A stretch of DNA of 64,000 nt from UBA2882 sp051877575 (lineage in GTDB: Bacteria; Bacillota; Clostridia; Lachnospirales; Lachnospiraceae), in NCBI GenBank assembly GCA_051877575.1, contig JBJEJA010000020.1:62001-126000 (forward strand), read 5' to 3'. The notes beneath the pieces were generated by a model. The model saw only the letters and a program-made list of their open reading frames with translations, had not been told where the DNA came from and ran no database searches. A program made the position numbers and the translations under genes. Positions 35,888 to 44,887 of this stretch are shown here, piece after piece (within the stretch, counting starts at the first letter, position 1; each line of letters begins with the position of its first letter).

Positions 35888-36694
35888 TTACTCGCAGCCC
35901 TTTCGCAATTCATCCAACATCGCCTTTTTATCGGCGCTTCTCATCAATGTTTCACCGATCAGGACTCCATTCACGCCGGCCTCATACAGCACTCTGATAT
36001 CGTCCGCATTTTTGATGCCGCTCTCCGCGATAAACAATACATGAGACGGCACCAGCTTTCTCAACCGCCGGCTGTTATTCACATCTACGGTAAAATCTTT
36101 CAGATTCCGATTATTGACACCGATAATTCTGGCTCCCGCCCTGACTGCCATGGCAATCTCTTCATCATCATGGGCTTCTACCAGTGCCGATAAGCCCAGG
36201 CTGTCACAGATCCCGATATACGCTCTGATCGTCTCCTCATCCAAAAGGGAACAGATCAACAATACCATAGAGGCTCCCAACACCTTTGCCTGATAAATCT
36301 GATAGGCATCTACGGTAAAATCCTTCCTCAGAACAGGTGTCTTCACGTTCTCTGTAATTTCTTTCAGGTATGCATCACTTCCGAGGAATTTGCTTGGCTC
36401 CGTCAGAACCGATATACATGCCGCACCCGCCTGCTCGTATGCCTTTGCTATCTCCACATAGGGAAAATCCTCGGCAATGAGCCCTTTGGAGGGTGAGGCT
36501 TTTTTGACCTCACAGATAAAGGAAATACCCGGCTGCCGCAGATCCTGTTCCACCGGAAACCCTTTTTCCGGGTCTGTGATACATTCCATTGATAGCGCAA
36601 GGGACTTCATTTCTTCCGGGGATATTCTCTTTTGATCCTCTGCCACTCTTTCCCGCGCCGTATTCGCCAGAATATCCAAAATTGTCTCTGCCAT
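35888..36694 (-). CDS. trpC: Indole-3-glycerol phosphate synthase
   Basis: A 268-residue TIM-barrel enzyme. FICEVKKASPSKG contains the catalytic lysine region, VLRKDFTVDAYQIYQA the second lysine, and IIGVNNRNLKDF the phosphate-side loop, with IAESGI near the end. It converts CdRP to indole-3-glycerol phosphate. It is a single-function protein, not fused to TrpF. Confidence 0.96.
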   Translation of the reverse strand: MAETILDILANTARERVAEDQKRISPEEMKSLALSMECITDPEKGFPVEQDLRQPGISFICEVKKASPSKGLIAEDFPYVEIAKAYEQAGAACISVLTEPSKFLGSDAYLKEITENVKTPVLRKDFTVDAYQIYQAKVLGASMVLLICSLLDEETIRAYIGICDSLGLSALVEAHDDEEIAMAVRAGARIIGVNNRNLKDFTVDVNNSRRLRKLVPSHVLFIAESGIKNADDIRVLYEAGVNGVLIGETLMRSADKKAMLDELRKGCE

Positions 36695-36747
36695 AATTTC
36701 CTCCGTTCATTGATCTAACATCACTTGCTCATTTATCCGGCATCATT

Positions 36748-37758
36748 TTATGCATTGGTCGCCTTGACAAATGCATCCAATTTTTCTGCCGCCTTGCCGT
36801 TGTCGATGACTTCCTGTGCCATTTTGATCCCCTCATCCAATGTTGCCGCTTTTCCTGCAATATAGATACATGCACCGGCATTGAGCACTACCGCATCGCG
36901 CTTTGCACCTTTTTCTCCGGCGAGGATTGCTCTGGTAATCCTTGCATTCTCTTGGGGATCTCCGCCCACCATATCTTCTTTCTTTGCTGTTGCCAGACCA
37001 AACTGTTCGGGTGTAATCTCATAGTTCTTCAATGTACCGTCTTTGATCTCGCAGACAACGGTTGGTGCGCTGACACTGATCTCATCCAGTCTGTCCGTGC
37101 CGTATACTACCATACCGCGCTTTACACCAAGCTTCTTCAATACCTCTGCCATGGGCTTTACAAGGTTTTCATCATAGACACCCATCAACTGCATATTGGC
37201 AAATGCCGGATTGGATAACGGTCCCAAGATATTGAAAATGGTACGGATTCCCAGTTCTTTTCTGACAGGTGCCACAAAACGCATTGCTTTGTGATAGATC
37301 TGTGCAAACATAAAGGCAATATTTTCTTCTTTTAATACTTTTTCCATTTTTTCCGGTTCAATGGTGATATTGACACCCAATGCTTCCAATACATCTGCCG
37401 CACCGCATTTGCTGGATACGCTGCGGTTGCCGTGTTTTGCAATGGGTATTCCCGCTGCGGCAGCTACGATTCCCGCCGTTGTGGAAATATTAAAGCTGTA
37501 AGCTTCATCCCCGCCCGTGCCTACGATCTCCAATACATCCATATCATGGTTTAATCTGGTCGCATGGTTTCTCATTCCGTTAGCAGAAGCTACTATTTCG
37601 TCAATGGATTCGCCTTTTATACGAAGTGCCGTCAGATATGCCGCCATATGCATCTGGCTAGCTTCTCCGCTCATAATCTCATCCATACATCCTTCTGCCA
37701 TCTCATAGCTTAAATCGTTTCCTTCTACCAATTGTGCGATTGCTTCTTTAATCATCAT
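36748..37758 (-). CDS. trpD: Anthranilate phosphoribosyltransferase
   Basis: A 336-residue enzyme. The PRPP-binding motif GTGGDEAYSFNIST and the KHGNRSVSSKCGAADVLEALG segment are intact. It couples anthranilate to PRPP. The start at 37758 is chosen because the AGGAGG site lies 5 bases upstream; 37755 is equally possible and the frame is open to 37779. It lies 26 bases downstream of trpG. Confidence 0.95.
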   Translation of the reverse strand: MMIKEAIAQLVEGNDLSYEMAEGCMDEIMSGEASQMHMAAYLTALRIKGESIDEIVASANGMRNHATRLNHDMDVLEIVGTGGDEAYSFNISTTAGIVAAAAGIPIAKHGNRSVSSKCGAADVLEALGVNITIEPEKMEKVLKEENIAFMFAQIYHKAMRFVAPVRKELGIRTIFNILGPLSNPAFANMQLMGVYDENLVKPMAEVLKKLGVKRGMVVYGTDRLDEISVSAPTVVCEIKDGTLKNYEITPEQFGLATAKKEDMVGGDPQENARITRAILAGEKGAKRDAVVLNAGACIYIAGKAATLDEGIKMAQEVIDNGKAAEKLDAFVKATNA

Positions 37759-37784
37759 ATTTTCCTCCTGATCTTTCATTATTT

Positions 37785-38360
37785 TTACTTATTTCCTCCA
37801 AGGAAATTTCTTAATATCGTTTCTCCATCGGGTGTCAGCACGCTCTCGGGGTGAAACTGCAGCCCGTATATTTCATAATCTTTGTGCCTGATTGCCATAA
37901 CCTCTCCGTCTGCCGTAGTCGCAATGACCTTCAGACATTCCGGCATAGTCTCAGGATCTGCCGCCAGTGAATGGTACCTGGCAACCGATATCTGCTTTGG
38001 CAATCCCGCAAAGATTTCTTCCGCCTGATCAATATCGGCAAGGCTCTGTTTCCCATGCATCAATTCCTTTGCATAAGTAATCGTCGCACCATAGACCTCA
38101 CAAATACTCTGATGTCCCAGACAGACACCTATGATTCTGCTTTTTCCCTGCATCTGCCTTACCACATCTTCACAAATTCCGGCATCCCGGGGTCTTCCCG
38201 GTCCCGGTGATAAAATGATATATTCCGGTGCCAGTGCTTCCACATCGTCCACTGTCATTTCATCGTTTCGGATAACCTTAATTTCTTCTTTTGCAATGGT
38301 GCCGATCAGCTGCACCAGGTTATAAGAAAAACTGTCATAATTATCAATTAAAAGTATCAT
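37785..38360 (-). CDS. trpG: Anthranilate synthase component II (glutamine amidotransferase)
   Basis: A 191-residue class I amidotransferase. LLIDNYDSFSYNL opens it, LSPGPGRP forms the oxyanion region, the nucleophile cysteine is in GVCLGHQ, and the His-Glu pair is in LQFHPESVLT. It supplies ammonia to TrpE, and may also serve para-aminobenzoate synthesis (PabA), as in other Gram-positives. The ATG at 38360 overlaps trpE by four bases and has a GAGGTGA site. Confidence 0.95.
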   Translation of the reverse strand: MILLIDNYDSFSYNLVQLIGTIAKEEIKVIRNDEMTVDDVEALAPEYIILSPGPGRPRDAGICEDVVRQMQGKSRIIGVCLGHQSICEVYGATITYAKELMHGKQSLADIDQAEEIFAGLPKQISVARYHSLAADPETMPECLKVIATTADGEVMAIRHKDYEIYGLQFHPESVLTPDGETILRNFLGGNK

Positions 38361-39817
38361 GATCCGTTCACCTCGCTTGCACGTTTTACTGCTTCGATGA
38401 CTGCGCCTGCTTTGTTGGCACATTCCTGATATTCACTTTCCGGTACGCTGTCGGCCACAATACCGGCTCCCGCCTGAATGTAAACCTTATCTCCTTTTTT
38501 CACTGCTGTCCTGATGGCGATACATACATCCAGATTTCCCGAAAAATCCAGGTATCCGATTGCTCCGCCATAGACACCCCTGCTGTCCTTTTCCAGTTCA
38601 TCGATGATTTCGCAGGCCCGGAACTTCGGTGCCCCGGACAGGGTTCCTGCCGGAAGCATGGTTGAAATGGTATCACATCCGTCTTTGTCTTTTCTCAGTT
38701 TGCCGCAGACAACCGATGCAATGTGCATAACCTTGGAAAAGCGATGGATCTTCATATATTCCTCAACAGCGACACTGCCATATTCCGCAATCCTGCCGAT
38801 GTCATTTCTCGCCAGATCCACCAGCATATTGTGTTCGGCACATTCTTTTTCGTCCGCCAGAAGTTCCCGTTCCAGCGCTTCGTCCTCTTCTGTATCGGCC
38901 CCTCTCTTTCTGGTTCCTGCCACCGGAAAGGTTGTAAGTTTCCCCTGCTCCAGTTTCACCATGGTCTCGGGAGAGGTTCCCGCAATCTGCAGATCGCCGC
39001 ACTGGATAAAATACATATAAGGAGAAGGATTGGTCGTCCTTAGCACCCGGTAAGTATTCAGCAGGCTGCTGTGATAATCCGCCTCAAACCTTCTGGAGAT
39101 CACCCCCTGGAAAATATCTCCTTCACGGATGTAATGTTTGGTTTTTTCCACCATCCCACAATATTCCTCTTTGGAAGTATTGCAGGTAAAATGCACTTCC
39201 TCCTGTGCCGTTTCCGGCTTTAACGGAGCCGTATCGTAAATCATATGAATGATTTTTTCGATTTCCAGAGTCGCTGCGTTGTATCCCGTTTCCCCCTGTT
39301 CACTTCTGTAATTAACGATAACAATGATCTTTTGTTTCAAATGATCATAGGCAATGACCTTGTCAAACAGCATCAGATTGTAATCGTCAAATTCGCTTTC
39401 TTTCAGATGAAGCTTGGGCTCCGCATAACCAATCATCTCATATGAAAAATGTCCCACAAAACCGCCGGTAAAAGAAGGCATCCCTTCTATTTTCGGTGTT
39501 CTGAATTTTGCAAGTTGTTCTCTCAATGCCTGCATGGGATCTTTTTTCTCCCTCTGCTCAATGGCTCCGCTTTTTAGCGTTACTACACCATCCTTGCAGG
39601 AAATCTGCATCAGTGGATTGGCTCCCAGGAACGAATATCTTCCCCACCGGCTTCCGCCCTCTACACTTTCCAGCAGAAAGAAACGGCTGTCTACCTGCGC
39701 GAGTTTCCGAAGCAGCGTAATCGGTGTCACGACATCGGCGTAGATTTCCCGGCATACCGGAATGATATTGTAGTCTTTTTCATACTGTCTTGCCTGTTCG
39801 TAATCCGGATAATACAT
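38357..39817 (-). CDS. trpE: Anthranilate synthase component I
   Basis: A 486-residue chorismate-using enzyme. The N-terminal LLESVEGGSRWGRYSF contains the LLES element of the tryptophan feedback site. The C-terminal chorismate domain has IAGTSPETMVKLE, TFPVAGTRKRG, DLARNDIGR and LSGAPKFRACEIIDELE. First structural gene of the operon, with an AAAGGAG site. It lies about 280 bases downstream of the T-box terminator, with repeats in between. Confidence 0.96.
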   Translation of the reverse strand: MYYPDYEQARQYEKDYNIIPVCREIYADVVTPITLLRKLAQVDSRFFLLESVEGGSRWGRYSFLGANPLMQISCKDGVVTLKSGAIEQREKKDPMQALREQLAKFRTPKIEGMPSFTGGFVGHFSYEMIGYAEPKLHLKESEFDDYNLMLFDKVIAYDHLKQKIIVIVNYRSEQGETGYNAATLEIEKIIHMIYDTAPLKPETAQEEVHFTCNTSKEEYCGMVEKTKHYIREGDIFQGVISRRFEADYHSSLLNTYRVLRTTNPSPYMYFIQCGDLQIAGTSPETMVKLEQGKLTTFPVAGTRKRGADTEEDEALERELLADEKECAEHNMLVDLARNDIGRIAEYGSVAVEEYMKIHRFSKVMHIASVVCGKLRKDKDGCDTISTMLPAGTLSGAPKFRACEIIDELEKDSRGVYGGAIGYLDFSGNLDVCIAIRTAVKKGDKVYIQAGAGIVADSVPESEYQECANKAGAVIEAVKRASEVNGS

Positions 39818-39861
39818 TTTGTTTACTCCTTTTCTTTATATTTGTGAGAGGTGGGGATTGC

Positions 39862-39961
39862 TCATGTATCACGCAGGGGCGTGAAACACTTCCTTTCGAT
39901 CATGTATCACGCAGGGGCGTGAAACACTTCCTTTCGATCATGTATCACGCAGGGGCGTGAA
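39862..39961. repeat. Three tandem 38-bp repeats, each with a small palindrome
   Basis: Units start at 39862, 39900 and 39938 with a perfect 38-base period; the third is cut after about 24 bases. Each unit contains the inverted repeat TCACGC-AGGG-GCGTGA. The third unit runs into a further complementary segment (39964-39977), so several alternative hairpins can form. They lie in the leader between the T-box terminator and trpE. With only three identical units and no variable spacers this is not a CRISPR array. Confidence 0.9.
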
Positions 39962-39997
39962 GTTCCTTCACGCCCTGTCGCGGCATTCGCCGCATAA

Positions 39998-40073
39998 TTT
40001 CAAAAACTTTCACTTTCTGCTCCAAGAAAAATCTTCGCTTTTTCTTGAGCAGGAAAGCGAAAAGTTTTTGAAA
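39998..40073. repeat. Long imperfect inverted repeat upstream of trpE
   Basis: Arms of about 34 bases (39998-40031 and 40040-40073) are complementary except for a few mismatches or one-base bulges, and would form one long RNA hairpin in the trp leader. Smaller palindromes flank it at about 39981-39994 and 40076-40095. No coding sequence is present in this part. Such hairpin clusters resemble small mobile repeats or RNA stability elements. Confidence 0.85.
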
Positions 40074-40095
40074 CTGCGTGGCTCATTGCACACGC

Positions 40096-40130
40096 AAAAA
40101 AAGCTTCTGTCCCCGTAGGGACAAAAGCTT
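40096..40130 (-). terminator. T-box-controlled terminator of the trp operon
   Basis: Stem arms 40102-40113 and 40118-40130 (AAGCTTTTGTCCC against GGGACAGAAGCTT on the minus strand), followed by seven T's. The 5' side competes with the T-box antiterminator. Confidence 0.92.
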
Positions 40131-40384
40131 AAAACCTTCTGCGGTACCACCCTGATTGATAGTATATCTATCCACTCGTTCTGCATACTCACAATATGCA
40201 CCCTCCTGATAACGGGTAGGGAACCCGTCGGCGTCTACTCCCGGTTATCGGTTTCAAGCCACCCTCGCAAGTCCATTCAACTATTTCCTCCATACTGCAT
40301 CCCACCTGCCGCAGCTCTCTGTGATGTACTCCATAGCCTACTTCTCTTGCTCATTGGTTTCAATCATAGTTTATCTCTTTAATT
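40096..40384 (-). promoter_or_regulatory. T-box riboswitch for tryptophan (specifier UGG)
   Basis: On the minus strand the leader contains, in order, stem I with the AGAGAG and GGTGGGATGC elements, a specifier region GAA-TGG-AC (UGG at 40273-40275, the Trp codon), a further stem region, the T-box sequence AGGGTGGTACCGC (40141-40153), and a terminator hairpin (40102-40130) with a T-run. Uncharged tRNA-Trp should stabilise the antiterminator and switch on trpEGDCFBA. The next gene on this strand is trpE. Confidence 0.95.
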
Positions 40385-40390
40385 GAGTAA

Positions 40391-40419
40391 AGCATAAAAC
40401 AATTTCTAAAATCTGTCAA
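40391..40419 (-). promoter_or_regulatory. Sigma-A promoter of the trp T-box leader
   Basis: On the minus strand TTGACA (40414-40419), 17-base spacer and TATGCT (40391-40396). The start point is expected near 40384, just before T-box stem I. Confidence 0.85.
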
Positions 40420-40478
40420 TCCCTTTTTTGAAAAAATCAACAGTTACTATTCACAGCTCGGTCCCAAAATCTCTCTCA

Positions 40479-41546
40479 TCATAGGATATCGTGTCCCATG
40501 GGAACCTGCATATATACAACCGGATCCAACTCATTTGCCAGTAAAAGCCACAGCTTTATATACATTGCAGCCGGTGATGCAGGAGGACAGACATACGCCC
40601 CTTCCTCTTCATAAGCTGCAACCGTCTCATAAGTCAGTCCTTCCGGAACCCCTGCAACAAACACAGGGATTTTCTTTTTCTGCGCCTCTCTCATAAATTT
40701 TCCAAAACCACTCTCTTTTACCGGCAGCGTCCCGGAATGATACGTATCCAGTAAAATCGCATGACAGGAATCCGGTATCAAAAACTGCATTCCGGGATAA
40801 GGCTTTTGAAAAGCAACCGAAATATCTGCCATATTTTCACAGCGCAGAGGGTTCCATTCTTCCTCACCGGAAACCTCGCCGGAGATCATCCTGCCGTTTG
40901 GCGAGGGTTTCTCTTTTTGACTTTCATTCAATACCCACTCAGATCCGTCGCTGCCATCCCGCAGTTCTGCATAAAAACCGTCTTTCACACTCAGCACCCG
41001 GTCGCTGTAATTATCCTGCGGTAACAATCTGGTGGCAAAATGCATATAGTGACCTTCTGTATTTTGATAGGAACAGAATACACCCTTATGTTTTTTCTCG
41101 AGGATCAGAAGAAGCGCTCCCTCAAAATTGGAAGCTCCGTTGCTCCTTGCATCTGTCAAAGGGTAATTCGCCGACACCATCACGATGGGAATATTCACAT
41201 TCGCAAACAAATAACCCATGGCAGCCGCCGAATAAGCCAGACTGTCCGTTCCCGTGGTAATGATAATGCCATCATAGTCCCTCTTCGCGCCTTGTCTGAC
41301 CGTCTGCCAAAGCAGTTCCAGATATCTTCCGTTCAGGTTCTCGCTCAATATTTCATAAGGACATACCGTTTCAAAGCTTACCTTTGTCCGGAAACGCTCC
41401 TCATAATAAGATTGCTTTTCTGCCGAAAACCGCTCCAGAAGCAGCCTGCGCGGTTCCGCTCCCCCGGGTGAGAGAAAGCCGGACCTTTGCGCGCTTCCGA
41501 TTGTTCCGCCTGTGAAAACCACCAATACTTTTAATTCTTTCATCAT
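40479..41546 (-). CDS. Asparaginase (type I/II family)
   Basis: A 355-residue amidohydrolase. The first catalytic threonine lies in VVFTGGTIGS near residue 14 and the second in the ITTGTDSLAYSAAA segment near residue 97. There is no signal peptide, so it should act in the cytoplasm, hydrolysing asparagine to aspartate. It is slightly longer than the common 320-330 residues. It lies 29 bases downstream of the MATE gene and ends just before the trp promoter; GGAGAGAT precedes its ATGATG start. Confidence 0.85.
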   Translation of the reverse strand: MMKELKVLVVFTGGTIGSAQRSGFLSPGGAEPRRLLLERFSAEKQSYYEERFRTKVSFETVCPYEILSENLNGRYLELLWQTVRQGAKRDYDGIIITTGTDSLAYSAAAMGYLFANVNIPIVMVSANYPLTDARSNGASNFEGALLLILEKKHKGVFCSYQNTEGHYMHFATRLLPQDNYSDRVLSVKDGFYAELRDGSDGSEWVLNESQKEKPSPNGRMISGEVSGEEEWNPLRCENMADISVAFQKPYPGMQFLIPDSCHAILLDTYHSGTLPVKESGFGKFMREAQKKKIPVFVAGVPEGLTYETVAAYEEEGAYVCPPASPAAMYIKLWLLLANELDPVVYMQVPMGHDIL

Positions 41547-41575
41547 ATCTCTCCTATAATGTCAGAGTTTTGGTT

Positions 41576-42937
41576 TTACTGTTCCAGTCTCACAATCTCC
41601 GGACTTCCTTCAAAATGTCCTCTCAGCTTTTTCATTACATGGAAATATGCAGGAATCAAGAAACAATCCGCACATACCCATGCAACCGGACTTGCCACAC
41701 TGGCAGCCGCAAATCCAAAAATCGGCACAAACACAAAACCCACAACACTTCGCGCTACCATCTCACAGACTCCCGCCAGAATTGCAAATGTGGAATATCC
41801 CAGCCCCTGTATCATAAATCTCACAATGTTGACAAAAGCCAACGGAATATAAAATGCCACATTGGCAATCATGAAATAATGTATCTGTCCGATAATCGCT
41901 GTTTCGTCGGCAGAAACAAACAGCAGGGACAGACTTTTTCCGAAAAGGAGGACAAACACCAGACATAGGACGGCATAAATAATTCCCAGTTTGGAACAGT
42001 CCTTAATTCCTTCGTCAATTCTGTCCAGATATCCCGCTCCAACATTCTGACCACCGTAAGTAGCCATCGTTGATCCCATGGCATCAAAAGGACAACACAA
42101 AAACATACAAATCTTGCTTCCCGCAGTAACCGCCGCCACAGCATCGGAACCAAGTGTATTGACTGCCGCCTGGAGAATAACACTGCCGATTGCCGTTATG
42201 GAATATTGCAATCCCATAGGCACACCCATTCCGCAAAGAGTCCTGATGCATTCCGGATCAAACTGCATTTCCTCTTTTGTCATTTTTAGAATATCATATT
42301 TTTTAATCAAATAAACCAGACTCAGAATACCGGAGGCCCCCTGTGCAATGACAGTTGCCAATGCGGCACCTGCCACTCCCAAAGGTAAAATCAATATGAC
42401 ATCCAGCACAATATTGGACAGGGATGATATGATCAGAAAAACCAACGGGCTCTTACTATCTCCAAGGGATCTGATGATACCCGATACCATGTTGTATAAA
42501 ATTGTTGCCGGAATACCTGCAAATATAATAAATATGTAATTGTATGCATCTTCCATGATATTATCCGGTGTCCGCATCCAGATCAAAATATTTCTGCACA
42601 AAAAGCAAACCGCCACTGTGATTACAACGGCAAAAATCACAGAAGCCCATGCACAGCCTGCCACAAACTTGCGAAGTCCGTGATCATCCTTCGCTCCAAA
42701 CTTCTGAGCTATGGGAATCGCAAAACCGTTGCAAAGTCCTATACAAAAACCCAGTATCATAAAATTGACGGAACCGGTGGAACCGACTGCGGCCAAAGCT
42801 TCAACACCCAACATTCTTCCTACGATGATCGTGTCCACCATATTATAGAACTGCTGGAAAAGCAAGCCGAACAATAATGGTACTCCAAACCCAAGAATCA
42901 GCTTCATGGGCGATCCTTTTGTCAAATCCTTTGTCAT
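41576..42937 (-). CDS. MATE family efflux transporter
   Basis: A 453-residue membrane protein of about twelve helices. The opening MTKDLTKGSPMKLILGFGVPLLFG, VDTIIVGRMLGVEALAAVG and NGFAIPIAQKFGA are typical of the MATE family, in the group of Clostridia transporters related to VmrA/DinF. It is expected to export cationic compounds using Na+ or H+. The substrate is unknown. Probably co-transcribed with the asparaginase gene, with no functional link evident. Confidence 0.9.
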   Translation of the reverse strand: MTKDLTKGSPMKLILGFGVPLLFGLLFQQFYNMVDTIIVGRMLGVEALAAVGSTGSVNFMILGFCIGLCNGFAIPIAQKFGAKDDHGLRKFVAGCAWASVIFAVVITVAVCFLCRNILIWMRTPDNIMEDAYNYIFIIFAGIPATILYNMVSGIIRSLGDSKSPLVFLIISSLSNIVLDVILILPLGVAGAALATVIAQGASGILSLVYLIKKYDILKMTKEEMQFDPECIRTLCGMGVPMGLQYSITAIGSVILQAAVNTLGSDAVAAVTAGSKICMFLCCPFDAMGSTMATYGGQNVGAGYLDRIDEGIKDCSKLGIIYAVLCLVFVLLFGKSLSLLFVSADETAIIGQIHYFMIANVAFYIPLAFVNIVRFMIQGLGYSTFAILAGVCEMVARSVVGFVFVPIFGFAAASVASPVAWVCADCFLIPAYFHVMKKLRGHFEGSPEIVRLEQ

Positions 42938-43048
42938 GATTCAAGATCTCCTTTTTCACATATCGCGGTCATATTATCACACCGTTTCGCAAATGTATAT
43001 ATGGGAAATCATTTGAATCCAAAAAAGTACAATTTAGTTCTATATTGC

Positions 43049-44836
43049 TCAAACCCGTTCCATCATTTCTAAATACTCACGGAAGACATCCAATGCTTTC
43101 TGCACAGGCTCACCGCTTGTCATATCCACTTTACACAACTTGAGCAGAGAAATCGGATCCTTACTGCTGCCGCCGCTCAAGAATTTTTTATAATCCTCCA
43201 CCGCACCGTCTTCCCCGCTCAGGATCCGAGTGCTGATTGCAATTGCCGCAGCAAACCCGGTAGCGTATTGATAAACATAAAAGGGTGTGTAAAAATGAGG
43301 AATACGCGCCCACTCATAAGCAATCTCATCATCAATAACCATATCCGGTCCGAAATAAGTCTTATTCAGATCCCGATACATATTACACAAAACCTCTGCC
43401 GTCAGTTTCTTTCCCTCTCCCACCATGTCATGCGTCATCTTCTCAAATTCCGCAAACATCGTCTGACGATACAGCGTTCCTTTAAACTGATCCAGAAAAT
43501 AGTTGATCAGGTACGCTTTTTCCTTTTTATCTTCCGTATTTTCAAGCAGATAATGGATCAACAGAGCCTCATTACAGGTGGATGCCACCTCTGCCACAAA
43601 AATCTTGTATCCGGCATACAAATACGGCTGATTGGCATCGGAATAATGGGAATGCAGCGCATGACCCATTTCATGTGCCAGTGTAAACACATGGTTTAAG
43701 GTTCCCTGATAATTCAAAAGTACATATGGATGCACACCATATGCGCCCCACGAATAAGCACCCGTACGCTTACCTTCATTTTCATATACATCAATCCAGC
43801 GTTTCTCAAAACCTTCCCGTAAAAGTTCCAGATAATCTTCTCCCAAAGGTGCCAGCCCTTTTAATACCAGTTCCTTCGCTTCCTCGAAAGAATATTTTTT
43901 CTCCACTCCGGCAACCATGGGCACATAGACATCATACATATGCAGTTCTTCCACGCCCAACAGCTTTTTGCGGAGCGCCACATAATCATACATGGGCTGC
44001 AGATTGGCATGTACGGTTTCAATCAGCTTGTAATAAACTTCTACCGGGATTTCCGCATCATCCAGAGAAGCCTCCAGCGCACTTGCATAATGCCTTTGTT
44101 TCGCAAAAAAAGCAGATGCCCTCGCATTGGCATCGTACATTGCGGCAACGGTATTGATATTTTGCCGATAAGTCGCATAGAGAGAAGTAAATGCCTCTTT
44201 TCTGACCTCCCTGTTTCCGCTCTCCATAAAAGAAATGTATCTGCCCTGGGTCAACGGAACCTTTTCACCTTTTTCGTCCGTAATATCCGCAAACCGGATA
44301 TCCGCATTGTTAAACATGGCATATATGTTGGAAGCACCTTTTGCCATTTCGTTAGCAGAAGCTAACATTTCCTCTCCTTTTTCGTCAAGCGTATGCGCTT
44401 TCTGTCTCCGGATATTTTCGATAAACAGCTGATATCCGAGAAGCTGCGGCTCTTCTTGATAAAACTCCCGAAGCTTTTCTTCCGAAATCTCCAAAATCTG
44501 CGGCACCATGTATGCCACCGCCGCCTGCAGCAAATTCGACTTGATCTCTGCTTCTCCTGCAAAGCCCTGATAATAAGCATTTGCCATATCCTGATGATAT
44601 CGCTCGTTCGCATATACATAATAGGTTTCCATCACACGGTTTACATTTTCATATGCCTGCAGACACTCCAGAAACTTTCCCGCACTTTCCTGCAGACAAC
44701 CGTCATATTCTTTGATCTTTTCAATCTCAAACTGCAGCCTGACACCATCTGTCTTCCATGCATCATCGTTAATATACAGATCCTCCAGTGCCCAGGTATC
44801 CTCTTTTCTCTGCTCTTCCCTTTTGATCAGTTTCAT
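43049..44836 (-). CDS. pepF: Oligoendopeptidase F
   Basis: A 595-residue M3B family metallopeptidase. The zinc motif HEMGHALHSHY (HExxH) lies near residue 385, with the downstream glutamate in AEVASTCNEAL. Cytoplasmic; it cleaves peptides of about 7 to 17 residues. The start at 44836 gives the family N-terminus KREEQRKEDTWALEDLY; the frame is open to 44884. It lies 52 bases downstream of the TetM-like fusion gene and may be co-transcribed. Confidence 0.93.
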   Translation of the reverse strand: MKLIKREEQRKEDTWALEDLYINDDAWKTDGVRLQFEIEKIKEYDGCLQESAGKFLECLQAYENVNRVMETYYVYANERYHQDMANAYYQGFAGEAEIKSNLLQAAVAYMVPQILEISEEKLREFYQEEPQLLGYQLFIENIRRQKAHTLDEKGEEMLASANEMAKGASNIYAMFNNADIRFADITDEKGEKVPLTQGRYISFMESGNREVRKEAFTSLYATYRQNINTVAAMYDANARASAFFAKQRHYASALEASLDDAEIPVEVYYKLIETVHANLQPMYDYVALRKKLLGVEELHMYDVYVPMVAGVEKKYSFEEAKELVLKGLAPLGEDYLELLREGFEKRWIDVYENEGKRTGAYSWGAYGVHPYVLLNYQGTLNHVFTLAHEMGHALHSHYSDANQPYLYAGYKIFVAEVASTCNEALLIHYLLENTEDKKEKAYLINYFLDQFKGTLYRQTMFAEFEKMTHDMVGEGKKLTAEVLCNMYRDLNKTYFGPDMVIDDEIAYEWARIPHFYTPFYVYQYATGFAAAIAISTRILSGEDGAVEDYKKFLSGGSSKDPISLLKLCKVDMTSGEPVQKALDVFREYLEMMERV

Positions 44837-44887
44837 AACCGCAAAATTCCCTTTCTGATTTCTTCCATTGCAGGTACACCGCATCCG

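Noticed and set aside
39862..39961. Tandem repeats that could be taken for a CRISPR array
   Set aside because: Only three directly adjoining identical units, no variable spacers and no cas genes; each unit is itself palindromic.
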